DNA of 64,000 nucleotides, taken from assembly GCF_000023325.1 (NCBI RefSeq), contig NC_012785.1, forward strand, positions 372,001-436,000, read 5' to 3'. The DNA comes from Kosmotoga olearia TBF 19.5.1 (GTDB taxonomy: Bacteria > Thermotogota > Thermotogae > Petrotogales > Kosmotogaceae). The translations under genes were made by a program, and so were the position numbers. The notes beneath the pieces are model-generated. The model had not been told where the DNA came from, ran no database searches, and worked only from the letters and a program-made list of their open reading frames with translations. Positions 17,749 to 27,283 of the stretch are shown piece by piece. Position 1 is the stretch's first letter. Each line of letters opens with the position of its first letter.

Positions 17749-18128
17749 ATAACTCCCGGATAAATGTTTTATTATGGCTCATGGGTACTCTTTATTTTCT
17801 GCTTGGCCTAAATACTCTGCTTGGTTTCTTTCTCGCCGAAAAAGATTTAATGTTTGCAATTATGCTCATGGTAAACGCCGCTATTTATCTCTTTGGCCTG
17901 CTGGAAAATCCCGAAAATCTCAATAGAAGAGCCGCTCATCTTCTGGTTGGAAGCTTCTTTTCCTTTCTCATCTTATTCTTCAAAATCTTCATACTCATAG
18001 GGTTGTGGTTGTCGGGAATTGTGGAGAATATGTGCATGTTATCCATTCCGGTTACCAATATTCTCGTGATTTTCTCGGGAATTGTAGCCTCTTTCATCTA
18101 CGCTGCAACGCGTAAATTATTTGATTAA
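17745..18128 (+). CDS. Small four-helix membrane protein coupled to feoB
   Basis: 127 residues with about four hydrophobic segments (LLWLMGTLYFLLGL, LMFAIMLMVNAAIYLFGLL, HLLVGSFFSFLILFFKIFILIG, VTNILVIFSGIVASFIYA) and a short basic tail. No family recognised. The start overlaps the feoB stop by ATGA, so it is translated with FeoB. The position is that of feoC in enterobacteria, but FeoC is a small soluble winged-helix protein and this is entirely membrane-embedded. A role as an accessory subunit of the Fe2+ transporter is inference. Confidence 0.8.
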   Translation: MNNSRINVLLWLMGTLYFLLGLNTLLGFFLAEKDLMFAIMLMVNAAIYLFGLLENPENLNRRAAHLLVGSFFSFLILFFKIFILIGLWLSGIVENMCMLSIPVTNILVIFSGIVASFIYAATRKLFD

Positions 18129-18213
18129 ACCCTCATGAAATAACATATTAACCAGATTCAAACAGGTTTATCACTTTATGTGGTAATATGTTTTGTGTTT
18201 GGAGGTGATTATG

Positions 18214-18837
18214 ATGGCAAAAATTTTTGTCATAGATAACACATTGAGTATCAGACGATTAATGAAAGACATCCTTGAAAGAGAAGGATACGAGGTTGAG
18301 AGTTTCGCAACCGCCGAAGAAGCTCTTCATGAGATAGAGAAAAATGAACCTGATCTGGTGATGGTAGATTTGAGATTACCATCTATGGATGGTATTACCT
18401 TTATAAAAACACTGGAAGAGAATGGTTTCATTTTCCCGATTGTCGTTGTATCGGATATTACTTCGCCGGAAGCCATTACCGAAGCTTTCAGACATGGGAT
18501 TTGCGATTTTATCAGTAAGCCTTTTTCGCCTGAAGAAATTGGAAGTGCTGTAGAAAGGTGCATCAAGAATGATGAAAGTCTCCAAAAACGCGCCAGAGAA
18601 ATAGAGCGCATGCTGGAAAAAAGTGACTTTAGAAGGGCATTGAAACATATAAGCAAATTGTTTTCCGATTTTCCAAACTCTGCTTATCCGCATTTTCTTT
18701 ACGCTTTGGCTCTCAAAGAATCAAGACGCGGGGAAGCAATACGTCATTTAAAAGCAGCTTTAGCTCTTGAACCAGGCTTTATGAGAGCGAAAAATGAACT
18801 CGAAAAACTTGAAAATTCCGGGGATGGTGAAAAATAA
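18214..18837 (+). CDS. Response regulator: receiver domain with TPR-like tail
   Basis: 207 residues from ATG 18214, which has optimal spacing to GGAGGTG. A tandem ATG at 18211 is too close. Residues 1-120 form a CheY-like receiver: phospho-acceptor D in LVMVDLRLPSMDG, Ser in VVVSDIT and Lys in ISKPFSP. The usual N-terminal acidic pair is D8-N9 instead of two acids. The C-terminal ~75 residues are two TPR-like helical pairs (ALKHISKLFSDFPNSAYPHFLYALAL; AIRHLKAALALEPGFMRAKNEL), with no DNA-binding domain. It abuts the trk genes with no gap, and no histidine kinase is nearby. Control of potassium uptake through protein contact is inference. Confidence 0.88.
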   Translation: MAKIFVIDNTLSIRRLMKDILEREGYEVESFATAEEALHEIEKNEPDLVMVDLRLPSMDGITFIKTLEENGFIFPIVVVSDITSPEAITEAFRHGICDFISKPFSPEEIGSAVERCIKNDESLQKRAREIERMLEKSDFRRALKHISKLFSDFPNSAYPHFLYALALKESRRGEAIRHLKAALALEPGFMRAKNELEKLENSGDGEK

Positions 18838-19290
18838 ATGCCAATTGTCAAAGGTGCATTGAAAAAGAAAGGGTACTTCGTTGTTATCTTCGGTTGTGGA
18901 AGATTGGGATCGAGAATTGCCAACTGGTTATCTTCAACAGGGAACAGCGTTGTGGTTGTGGATAAAGACGAAAGAGCCTTTGATGCTTTGTCTTATGAAT
19001 TTACCGGATTTAAAATAGTCGGGAATGCAAACGAACTTGAAACGCTCAAACTTGCCAAAGTAAATAAGGCGGATTTCGTTCTTTCGCTCACTCCTGACGA
19101 CAATACGAATATAATGGTTGCTCTGGTATCAAAGGAAATCTTTGGTATTCCCCAGGTAATCGCACGTGTTTATGACCCGAACAACCTTGACATGTTCTCA
19201 CAGTTTGGGATAGAAATAATATGTCCTACTTTGCTTGCGGTTGATAGTGTAAAGTCGGCTCTTTCATTTATGGGCGGTGAGGAAAAATGA
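18838..19290 (+). CDS. trkA: TrkA-N (RCK_N) potassium uptake regulator, single domain
   Basis: 150-residue cytosolic protein made of one Rossmann-type RCK_N domain with the nucleotide loop VIFGCGRLGSRIA near residues 16-28. An acidic residue at the end of the second strand (VVVVDKDE) points to NAD/ATP-type ligands. The RCK_C domain normally found in TrkA/KtrA is missing. It overlaps the next trkA gene by ATGA, and together they give an N plus N-C set. It gates the TrkH channel in response to nucleotides. Confidence 0.9.
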   Translation: MPIVKGALKKKGYFVVIFGCGRLGSRIANWLSSTGNSVVVVDKDERAFDALSYEFTGFKIVGNANELETLKLAKVNKADFVLSLTPDDNTNIMVALVSKEIFGIPQVIARVYDPNNLDMFSQFGIEIICPTLLAVDSVKSALSFMGGEEK

Positions 19291-19949
19291 AGGTAGCTAT
19301 CATTGGTGGGAAAAACCTAACATACTACCTGGCAAAAGGATTGATTTCACGCGGCTACAGAGTTTATGTCGTCAATAAAGACGAAGAGTATTGTGTTGAT
19401 CTTGCGAAACGTCTGAAAAAAGTTACCACAATCGTCGGTGATGGGGCTAGGCGACATGTTCTTGAGCAACTTGAACTGAGCGAAGAAGACCAATTCATAG
19501 CTTTAACCCCCAATGACCAGGATAATCTCATAGCCTGTCTCACTGCACAAAGATTACTCGGGATCCGAAGACCGATAGCGCTAATTAACGATCCTGATAA
19601 CAAGGAAGTTTTTGCAAAAATGGGAATCACCGCAGCCATAAGCCCGATAGAGATGATTTCCATGACTTTAGAAGATAGCATTTTCCGGGAGCAGATTACG
19701 AACCTTATACCAGCGTCCGAAAAACTCTCTGTTTTTCGGATAGATCTGCACAGCACAGCACCGGTAATAGGAAAAATGGTGAAAGATCTGGAACTTCCTG
19801 AAGAAAGTGTAATCGGGGCGATTATCAGAGGCGACGAGGTTATAATACCCCGGGGTAACACGCAGATTTCCGAAAACGACACTCTCATAGTTCTAAGCAA
19901 TCCCGCTGTTCAATCAAAAGTTTTTGAAGCGTTATTGGGAGAGGTATAA
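19287..19949 (+). CDS. trkA: TrkA potassium uptake protein, RCK_N plus RCK_C
   Basis: 220 residues. An N-terminal RCK_N domain (VAIIGGKNLTYYLAKGLISRG; note GGKNLT where most have GxGxxG) is followed by an RCK_C domain from about residue 140 (FRIDLHSTAPVIGKMVKDLELPEESVIGAIIRG). It works with the preceding single-domain TrkA as the cytosolic ring on TrkH. The ring would be built from two different gene products instead of one. The loop lacks the normal glycine pattern, so ligand binding may rest with the partner. Confidence 0.9.
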   Translation: MKVAIIGGKNLTYYLAKGLISRGYRVYVVNKDEEYCVDLAKRLKKVTTIVGDGARRHVLEQLELSEEDQFIALTPNDQDNLIACLTAQRLLGIRRPIALINDPDNKEVFAKMGITAAISPIEMISMTLEDSIFREQITNLIPASEKLSVFRIDLHSTAPVIGKMVKDLELPEESVIGAIIRGDEVIIPRGNTQISENDTLIVLSNPAVQSKVFEALLGEV

Positions 19950-21458
19950 ATGTATCCAAAGGCATTAAAGAAACGATATAAAGTGATTTTTGGTTACATC
20001 GGGGAACTCTTTGTGTACTTTTCGGTCGCGCTTTTAACGCCCTTAATAATAGGAATCTGGCATCCTGAAGAATTTTCAAACGCCGAACCGTTTATTTATG
20101 CTGCTTTGATCAGTTTCCTCTTCGGTATGGCATTCAAGCTGTGGTTGAAAGTAAAACCGGGTACGCCACTATCCGTCCAAGAAGGAGCTATAATCGTCGT
20201 TTTCGTCTGGATCTTTGGCATAGTTTTCTCAGCTCTTCCTTTCGTTTTTGGAAACATTCTAAATTTCTCTCAGGCCATATTCGAATCAACCAGTGGTTGG
20301 ACTACAACAGGTCTAACTCTTGTGGATGTAACAAAGATTCCAAGAGTTTATTTGGTTTGGAGAAGCCTGATGCAATTTCTCGGTGGTGCGGGGTTCGCTA
20401 TCATAATGATGTCAGCTATTTTGGGACCTGGAGGATTCGGGCTTTACCACGCGGAAGGTAGAATCGACAATCTCGTTCCAAATATAAAGAGCTCAGTAAG
20501 AAGGATATTGCTGATTTACTTCACTTACGCAATTGGCGGAATAATAGCTTACAAAATTGCCGGGATGAACTGGTTCGACGCTTTTAACCATTCGTTAACA
20601 GCACTCGCCACCGGTGGGTTTTCAACCAGAGCTGGATCGATCGGTGAATTCAACAGCGTGGCTATCGAAACTGTTACAATAGTTCTTATGATACTCGGAA
20701 CAACAGGATTCGGCATTCACTATACTCTCTGGAAAGGAAATTTCAAGGCTTTCGCAAAAAATGGCGAACCGAAACTCATGGGCTTAATACTTTTATTCTT
20801 CACCCCCATGTTGATGTCAACCACTTTCAATATGTTAGCGGCGAGTTCTTCAAGTTCTTTCAGGTTAGCAGTCTTTCAAGCTGTCTCAGCGCTTACAGGT
20901 ACAGGATTTTCAACGGTTGATTTCACTAATTGGGCTTCAAAAGGACTTTTTACCGGTCTCTATCTTCTAACGCTCCTCATGATTTTCGGTGGAGACATGG
21001 ATTCGACCTCAGGTGGGTTGAAACAATACCGTCTTTACGCGCTCATAAAGCTCATAGGTCTTGAAATAAAGAAGTTCTTTCTCCCCAAGAATGCTGTTGC
21101 CGTTACAGAGATCTGGAAAGGGGAGAAAAAGCGTTATATAGATTCTAACCTTGTGAAAGAAATCCTCATAGTGTTCACTATGTATTTCTTGACCTATACA
21201 ATCGGCACTGGCATAATCAGCGCTTACGGATACAGTCTTGCAGACTCGGCTTTTGAATTTGCCTCTGCTTTGAGTACCGTGGGGCTTTCCGTAGGCATTA
21301 CCCGTCCGGATGCTCCATTGGGCATCATCTGGACAGAAACCATTGGCATGTTCCTCGGAAGACTGGAGTTTCTTGTCGTAATATTCGGTATAACAAAGAT
21401 GTTCAAAGATGCCTTTTATATAGCTACCGTTCGTAAAAGGAAAGCTACGGAGGTGTAA
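19950..21458 (+). CDS. trkH: Trk/Ktr-type potassium transporter membrane subunit
   Basis: 502-residue membrane protein of the SKT superfamily that passes K+ through one pore formed by four M1-P-M2 repeats. The four filter loops are visible: STSGWTTTGLTL, NHSLTALATGGFSTRAG, QAVSALTGTGFSTVDF and FASALSTVGLSVG. It starts directly after the second trkA stop. The distance to hisS is 2 nt, and the hisS ribosome site lies in its last codons. Regulation by the two TrkA proteins is well known for the family. Confidence 0.95.
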   Translation: MYPKALKKRYKVIFGYIGELFVYFSVALLTPLIIGIWHPEEFSNAEPFIYAALISFLFGMAFKLWLKVKPGTPLSVQEGAIIVVFVWIFGIVFSALPFVFGNILNFSQAIFESTSGWTTTGLTLVDVTKIPRVYLVWRSLMQFLGGAGFAIIMMSAILGPGGFGLYHAEGRIDNLVPNIKSSVRRILLIYFTYAIGGIIAYKIAGMNWFDAFNHSLTALATGGFSTRAGSIGEFNSVAIETVTIVLMILGTTGFGIHYTLWKGNFKAFAKNGEPKLMGLILLFFTPMLMSTTFNMLAASSSSSFRLAVFQAVSALTGTGFSTVDFTNWASKGLFTGLYLLTLLMIFGGDMDSTSGGLKQYRLYALIKLIGLEIKKFFLPKNAVAVTEIWKGEKKRYIDSNLVKEILIVFTMYFLTYTIGTGIISAYGYSLADSAFEFASALSTVGLSVGITRPDAPLGIIWTETIGMFLGRLEFLVVIFGITKMFKDAFYIATVRKRKATEV

Positions 21459-21460
21459 CC

Positions 21461-22720
<1,260 letters not shown>

Positions 22721-22849
22721 GCATTTTTGGTTGTTCAGGAGAGCATTTTAAAGATAAACAATGATAATCAGACTTAACTGTGTACAAAAACCTCTTGTGG
22801 TGTGTTATCATACTTACGAGGCATGATGACTCCGCAGGAGGGATTTTTT

Positions 22850-23614
22850 ATGAAAAAAGAAAAGATACTGGAGTTTCTAGAGGCTTCCCCAACAATCCAG
22901 GATCTCAGGAAGTTTGCGAAGATGTTAGGGTTGAGAATCAAGCGAACCATGAGAAAAAGAGACCTCATACGCCTTTTAAAAACCGAAGCAAACAAAATGA
23001 AAGACATTTCGTCCGTAACCTCAAAAATCAGTACGCCCGAAAGCAAAGATCAACCTCATCTTCCTTCGAAACCCGAAAACTTCGATCTCCCCAACTCATA
23101 CACCAAGGATAAATTGGTGATGCTTCCTGTTAATTCCAGATGGGTCTATCTCTACTGGGATTTTTCCACAGAAACTCAAAAACGCGTCTTTGAATGTGGA
23201 GGAAAACTTGTTTTGAGAGTGTATGATGTTACAAACATAATTTTCGATGGTTCTAACGCCCACAAAATCAAAGAAATCACGCCTTCCGGAAAAACTAACA
23301 ACTGGTATCTTAAGGTTGATTTTTCTGATGCTAATTACCTTGCAGAAATCGGAATCATAGAGAACAATAAATTTACCCCGCTTATAAGATCAAATATTGT
23401 AAGAACACCTGTCGCTTTTCCTAAATTCAAGGAAAAGGAAGAATGGTTGATATTGAACAATCAGGAAAAGAAAGTTGTAAGTGCTCTCGAATCCGAAAAA
23501 TTTCGCAAAGCAGCTTTCCCATTTGAAAACAAACCCACAAGCTTCTCGAACCCTTCCTCTGAAGAATTTTTAAACTATCTATTTCGTTCAATAAGCGGGA
23601 GGAAGGAATTATGA
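22850..23614 (+). CDS. DUF4912-domain protein with SAP/Rho-N-like head
   Basis: 254 residues from ATG 22850, 7 nt after AGGAGGG. An in-frame upstream start at 22802 lacks a ribosome site. Residues 1-45 form a basic SAP/Rho-N-like helical motif (LEASPTIQDLRKFAKMLGLRIKRTMRKRDLIRLL). After a Pro/Ser-rich linker comes a DUF4912 beta-domain (LVMLPVNSRWVYLYWDFS...YLAEIGII), which resembles carbohydrate-binding modules. It overlaps the GH57 branching enzyme by ATGA. Pairing of DUF4912 with GH57 enzymes suggests a role in alpha-glucan handling; the head domain could bind nucleic acid or protein. The true function is unknown. Confidence 0.82.
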   Translation: MKKEKILEFLEASPTIQDLRKFAKMLGLRIKRTMRKRDLIRLLKTEANKMKDISSVTSKISTPESKDQPHLPSKPENFDLPNSYTKDKLVMLPVNSRWVYLYWDFSTETQKRVFECGGKLVLRVYDVTNIIFDGSNAHKIKEITPSGKTNNWYLKVDFSDANYLAEIGIIENNKFTPLIRSNIVRTPVAFPKFKEKEEWLILNNQEKKVVSALESEKFRKAAFPFENKPTSFSNPSSEEFLNYLFRSISGRKEL

Positions 23615-25212
23615 AAAAAGGTTATTTTGTTCTGGTGCTTCACGCTCATCTGCCATACGTAAACCACCCAGATTTTCCTCAATTTATGGAAGAACGATGG
23701 CTCTTTGAAGCAATAACTGAAACCTACATCCCCCTTCTACGAGTTTTCGAAAAGCTCGAACGTGATGGAATCAGATTCAAGATCACAATGAGCATCACTC
23801 CTCCTCTAATGGAAATGCTGGCTAATCCTGATTTAAAGAAAAAATATCAAGAGCATTTAGACAAGTTAATCGAGCTTTCCAAAAAAGAGGTTGAAAGGAC
23901 CTCCAAAGAAAATCCAAAAAAGCACAAAATGGCTAAATTTTACCTTCAGGATTTCACAAACATAAAAGAGTACTACTCAAGACTCGATGGGAATCTTATA
24001 GGAGCCTTTGCAAAATTTCAGCAAAAAGGGTACCTGGAAATCATAACTTGTAACGCAACGCATGGATTTCTTCCACTAATGGCTAGATACCCAGAAGCGG
24101 TAAACGCACAGATTGAAATAGGTGTTCAGACTTACAAACGTCATATTGGAAATTCTCCAAATGGAATATGGTTGGCAGAATGTGCTTATGTTCCCGGGAT
24201 CGATAGATTCTTAAAAGAAAATAATCTTTCTTTTTTCTTTGTAGATTCACATGCTCTATGGTATGGCGACCCGGCTCCTCGATATGGTGTTTATCGACCG
24301 GTTATAACCCCAAATAACGTCTTCGTGTTTGCTCGCGATCCGGAATCAAGTCAGCAGGTTTGGAGTGCCGAAGTTGGATATCCCAGTGACTACCGTTACA
24401 GGGAGTTTTATCGGGATATTGGCTTCGATCGTGAAGACTGGTACATTGCACCAAATATAGACCCAAGTGGTCAACGTTGTAATACCGGAATAAAGTATCA
24501 CAGAATAACAGGCAAAGATGTTGATTTGAACAAAAAAGAACTTTACGATATAGACGAAGCAAAAAAAGCCGTAAAAGAACATGCAAAAGATTTTGCTACA
24601 AAAAAGAAGTTACAAGTCGAAAAACTTTATGATAATTTCGATGGCGTCGAACCTGTGATTGTAGCACCTTTTGACGCTGAGCTTTTTGGGCACTGGTGGT
24701 ATGAAGGTCCTCTATTTATTGAAGAACTTTTCAGACAGCTTCATGCCATTGATGAAGTTGTTCCGACCACACCACCAGAGGTTATTTCTTCTCTCGAAAT
24801 GATACAAATTGTTACACCAGCTGCCTCATCATGGGGAAGTAACGGTTACAATGAGGTCTGGTTAAACCGAAAAAACGACTGGATATACCGTCATCTTGAC
24901 GAAGCCGTTGAACGAATGATAGAACTTTCAAAAAAATATCAAAATACTCATGATCCACTCACAAAAAGAGCTTTAAATCAGATGGCTCGAGAACTTCTTC
25001 TAGCCCAGTCAAGTGATTGGGCTTTTATTATGACCACAGGAACAACTGTAGAATATGCAGTTAACAGAACTAAAACCCATATGAAAAGGTTTCTGGAACT
25101 GTATGATCAGGTAATAAGTGGTAAAATTAACGAGAGGGAATTGAAAATTCTGGAATGGGTCGATGGGATTTTTCCTGATATCGACTTCAGAATCTACAGC
25201 AAAAACTTTTGA
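23611..25212 (+). CDS. GH57 1,4-alpha-glucan branching enzyme
   Basis: 533-residue glycoside hydrolase family 57 enzyme (includes the DUF1957 C-terminal region) that makes alpha-1,6 branches in glycogen-like glucans. The nucleophile is E190 in WLAECAYVPG, and the acid/base is D355 in APFDAELFGHWWYEG. The opening LVLHAHLPYVNHP and the TPAASSWG motif are also family-typical. The length fits bacterial GH57 branching enzymes. It is cytosolic, with no signal peptide. It is translationally coupled to the DUF4912 gene, and porC starts 13 nt after its stop, linking storage glucan metabolism with pyruvate oxidation in one operon. Confidence 0.92.
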   Translation: MKKGYFVLVLHAHLPYVNHPDFPQFMEERWLFEAITETYIPLLRVFEKLERDGIRFKITMSITPPLMEMLANPDLKKKYQEHLDKLIELSKKEVERTSKENPKKHKMAKFYLQDFTNIKEYYSRLDGNLIGAFAKFQQKGYLEIITCNATHGFLPLMARYPEAVNAQIEIGVQTYKRHIGNSPNGIWLAECAYVPGIDRFLKENNLSFFFVDSHALWYGDPAPRYGVYRPVITPNNVFVFARDPESSQQVWSAEVGYPSDYRYREFYRDIGFDREDWYIAPNIDPSGQRCNTGIKYHRITGKDVDLNKKELYDIDEAKKAVKEHAKDFATKKKLQVEKLYDNFDGVEPVIVAPFDAELFGHWWYEGPLFIEELFRQLHAIDEVVPTTPPEVISSLEMIQIVTPAASSWGSNGYNEVWLNRKNDWIYRHLDEAVERMIELSKKYQNTHDPLTKRALNQMARELLLAQSSDWAFIMTTGTTVEYAVNRTKTHMKRFLELYDQVISGKINERELKILEWVDGIFPDIDFRIYSKNF

Positions 25213-25225
25213 AGGAGGGGTAATC

Positions 25226-25795
25226 GTGCCCGAAAAGTACTTTGAGGTAAGGTGGCACGGCAGAGCTGGGCAGGGAGCAAAAAGTGCTTCTCAACTTCTC
25301 GCTGAGGCCGCACTTGAAGCTGGTATGTACGCTCAGTCTTTTCCAGAATACGGAGCTGAGCGCTCTGGAGCTCCAATGAAGGCTTTTAACAGAATATCAG
25401 ACGTTCCTATTAGGGTTCATCACACCGTTGAAAACCCGGATATCATCGTGATAGTAGATGACACTCTGCTCGGACTGTCCGCCATCACAGAAGGTGTTAA
25501 AGAAGATACAGTTATGATTGTAAACACGGTAAGAGGCAGTAATTTTGTAAGAGAAAAGACCGGTTTCAAAGGCAAAATATTCACAATTCCAGCAACAGAC
25601 ATTGCTCTTGAAGAAATTGGGAGAGGAATTCCAAATACCGTTATGATTGGTGCACTTTTGAAAGCTTCGAATGACAAGATACCTCTTGATGCGGTATTGA
25701 ACAGAGTAAAGAAAATGTTTAGCGGGAAGCTCACCGAAGAAAAAATCGAAGCTAATTTGAGAGCGGTCCGCAGGGGATACGAGGAGGTGAAATGA
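25226..25795 (+). CDS. porC: 2-oxoacid (pyruvate):ferredoxin oxidoreductase, gamma subunit
   Basis: 189 residues from GTG 25226, 5 nt after AAGGAGGGG. The longer upstream reading would extend into the branching enzyme gene. Gamma-subunit hallmarks are VRWHGRAGQGAKSASQLLAEA, SFPEYGAERSGAPMKAF and GRGIPNTVMIGALLKA. It contacts the CoA and TPP sites in the gamma-delta-alpha-beta enzyme that oxidises pyruvate to acetyl-CoA, CO2 and reduced ferredoxin. It is the first of four contiguous por genes in the Thermotoga order. Confidence 0.94.
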   Translation: MPEKYFEVRWHGRAGQGAKSASQLLAEAALEAGMYAQSFPEYGAERSGAPMKAFNRISDVPIRVHHTVENPDIIVIVDDTLLGLSAITEGVKEDTVMIVNTVRGSNFVREKTGFKGKIFTIPATDIALEEIGRGIPNTVMIGALLKASNDKIPLDAVLNRVKKMFSGKLTEEKIEANLRAVRRGYEEVK

Positions 25796-26091
25796 TGGCT
25801 CAAAAAGGCTGGAAAGATATTCCAATAGGCGGAATTATTGACACCCCGGGTTCTGCTCGTGAATACAAAACAGGTACATGGAGAATAATGCGTCCCATAT
25901 GGGATGTTAACAAATGTATAAATTGTATGCAATGCTGGCTTTTCTGCCCTGATCTTGCCATCATTCAAAATGACGCCAAAATGGAAGGAATCGATTACGA
26001 TTACTGTAAAGGTTGCGGAACCTGCGCAGCAGTGTGTCCAAAAGATGCCATTGAAATGCGACCTGAAACGGATTTCCAGGGGGAGGAGTGA
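25792..26091 (+). CDS. porD: 2-oxoacid (pyruvate):ferredoxin oxidoreductase, delta subunit
   Basis: 99-residue ferredoxin-like subunit with two 4Fe-4S motifs: CINCMQCWLFCPD and CKGCGTCAAVCPKDAI. It carries electrons from the TPP site to external ferredoxin. The preceding GGIIDTPGSAREYKTGTWRIMRP segment is typical of PorD. The start overlaps the porC stop. Two tandem ATGs (25792 and 25795) both lie close to GAGGAGGTG, and the second has the better spacing. Confidence 0.95.
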   Translation: MMAQKGWKDIPIGGIIDTPGSAREYKTGTWRIMRPIWDVNKCINCMQCWLFCPDLAIIQNDAKMEGIDYDYCKGCGTCAAVCPKDAIEMRPETDFQGEE

Positions 26092-26096
26092 TCTGA

Positions 26097-27266
26097 ATGC
26101 CAGTTAAAAAAGCGATTACCGGAGCTGCGGCGGTTGCAAATGCCATGAGGCAAATAAATCCTGATGTTGTCGCTGCTTATCCAATAACTCCTCAAACACC
26201 TATCGTTGAATATTTTGCGAAATTCGTTGCCGATGGTATTGTCGATACAGAAACAATTCCTGTTGAAAGCGAACACAGCGCGATGAGTGCCGTTGTCGGT
26301 GCTGCTGCCGCTGGTGCGAGAGCTATGACCGCCACCAGCGCTAACGGTCTTGCACTGATGCACGAAATAGTTTACATAGCTGCCAGTTCAAGACTTCCAA
26401 TCGTTATGCCAGTCGTCAACAGAGCTCTCAGTGGACCGATAAATATCCACTGTGACCACAGTGATACCATGGCAGAGAGAGATTCCGGCTGGATTCAGCT
26501 GTTCTGTGAAAACGCTCAGGAAGCTTATGACCTTACCCTTATCGCTCTCAAACTAGCTGAGAGAAAAGAAGTTAGGCTTCCAGTTATGGTTAACCAGGAT
26601 GGCTTTATTATCTCCCACGGCGTGGAAGTCGTAGAGCTTCTTGACGATGACGTGGTTAAGGAATTTATCGGAGAATCCACTCCGATGTACTCTCTTCTTG
26701 ACATAGATCACCCTGTCACTTACGGGCCACTTGACCTCTACGATTATTACTTCGAACATAAACGCCAACAGGTAGAAGCTATGGAAAATGCTTATAAAAT
26801 CTTCCCGGAAATCGCCGAAGCATTTGAGAAGATTTCCGGTAGGAAATACTGGTATGTTGAACCTTACAAAGTTGATGACGCTGATTATGTAATGGTTGCT
26901 CTCGGCTCAACAAATGGAAGCATCAAATACGTTGTAGATGAATTGAGAGAACAGGGGAAGAACGTTGGTCTTTTGAAAATCACCATGTTCAGACCCTTCC
27001 CGAAAGAATTTATAAGAAAATATCTTGACGGTAAGAAAGGTGTTATCGTTCTTGATCGTTCACTGAGTTTCGGCGCGGAAGCACCTCTCTACTCCGAGAT
27101 CAAATCTATCCTGTACGAGGCTAACTCCAGGCCTGCTATCGGCTCTTATGTCTATGGTCTCGGTGGAAGGGACATAACACCCGCAATGATAAAACAGGCT
27201 TTTGAAGATGCACTCAGTGGTAATCTCAACAGCGACGAACAACGTTACCTCGGCTTGAGAGAGTGA
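26097..27266 (+). CDS. porA: 2-oxoacid (pyruvate):ferredoxin oxidoreductase, alpha subunit
   Basis: 389 residues with the alpha-subunit pyrimidine-binding part, including ITGAAAVANAMRQINPDVVAAYPITPQTPIVE, a conserved YPITPxTP motif and the VESEHSAMSAVVGAAAAGARAMTATSANGL stretch. Domain II follows from about residue 260 (DYVMVALGSTNGSIKYVVDELREQG). It pairs with PorB to form the active site. Pyruvate is the most likely substrate, as in Thermotoga; other 2-oxoacids cannot be ruled out. Confidence 0.95.
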   Translation: MPVKKAITGAAAVANAMRQINPDVVAAYPITPQTPIVEYFAKFVADGIVDTETIPVESEHSAMSAVVGAAAAGARAMTATSANGLALMHEIVYIAASSRLPIVMPVVNRALSGPINIHCDHSDTMAERDSGWIQLFCENAQEAYDLTLIALKLAERKEVRLPVMVNQDGFIISHGVEVVELLDDDVVKEFIGESTPMYSLLDIDHPVTYGPLDLYDYYFEHKRQQVEAMENAYKIFPEIAEAFEKISGRKYWYVEPYKVDDADYVMVALGSTNGSIKYVVDELREQGKNVGLLKITMFRPFPKEFIRKYLDGKKGVIVLDRSLSFGAEAPLYSEIKSILYEANSRPAIGSYVYGLGGRDITPAMIKQAFEDALSGNLNSDEQRYLGLRE

Positions 27267-27283
27267 CTTGGGGGTGAAATGGT

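Noticed and set aside
17745-18128. feoC
   Set aside because: FeoC is a small soluble winged-helix protein with cysteines; this product is an all-helical membrane protein.
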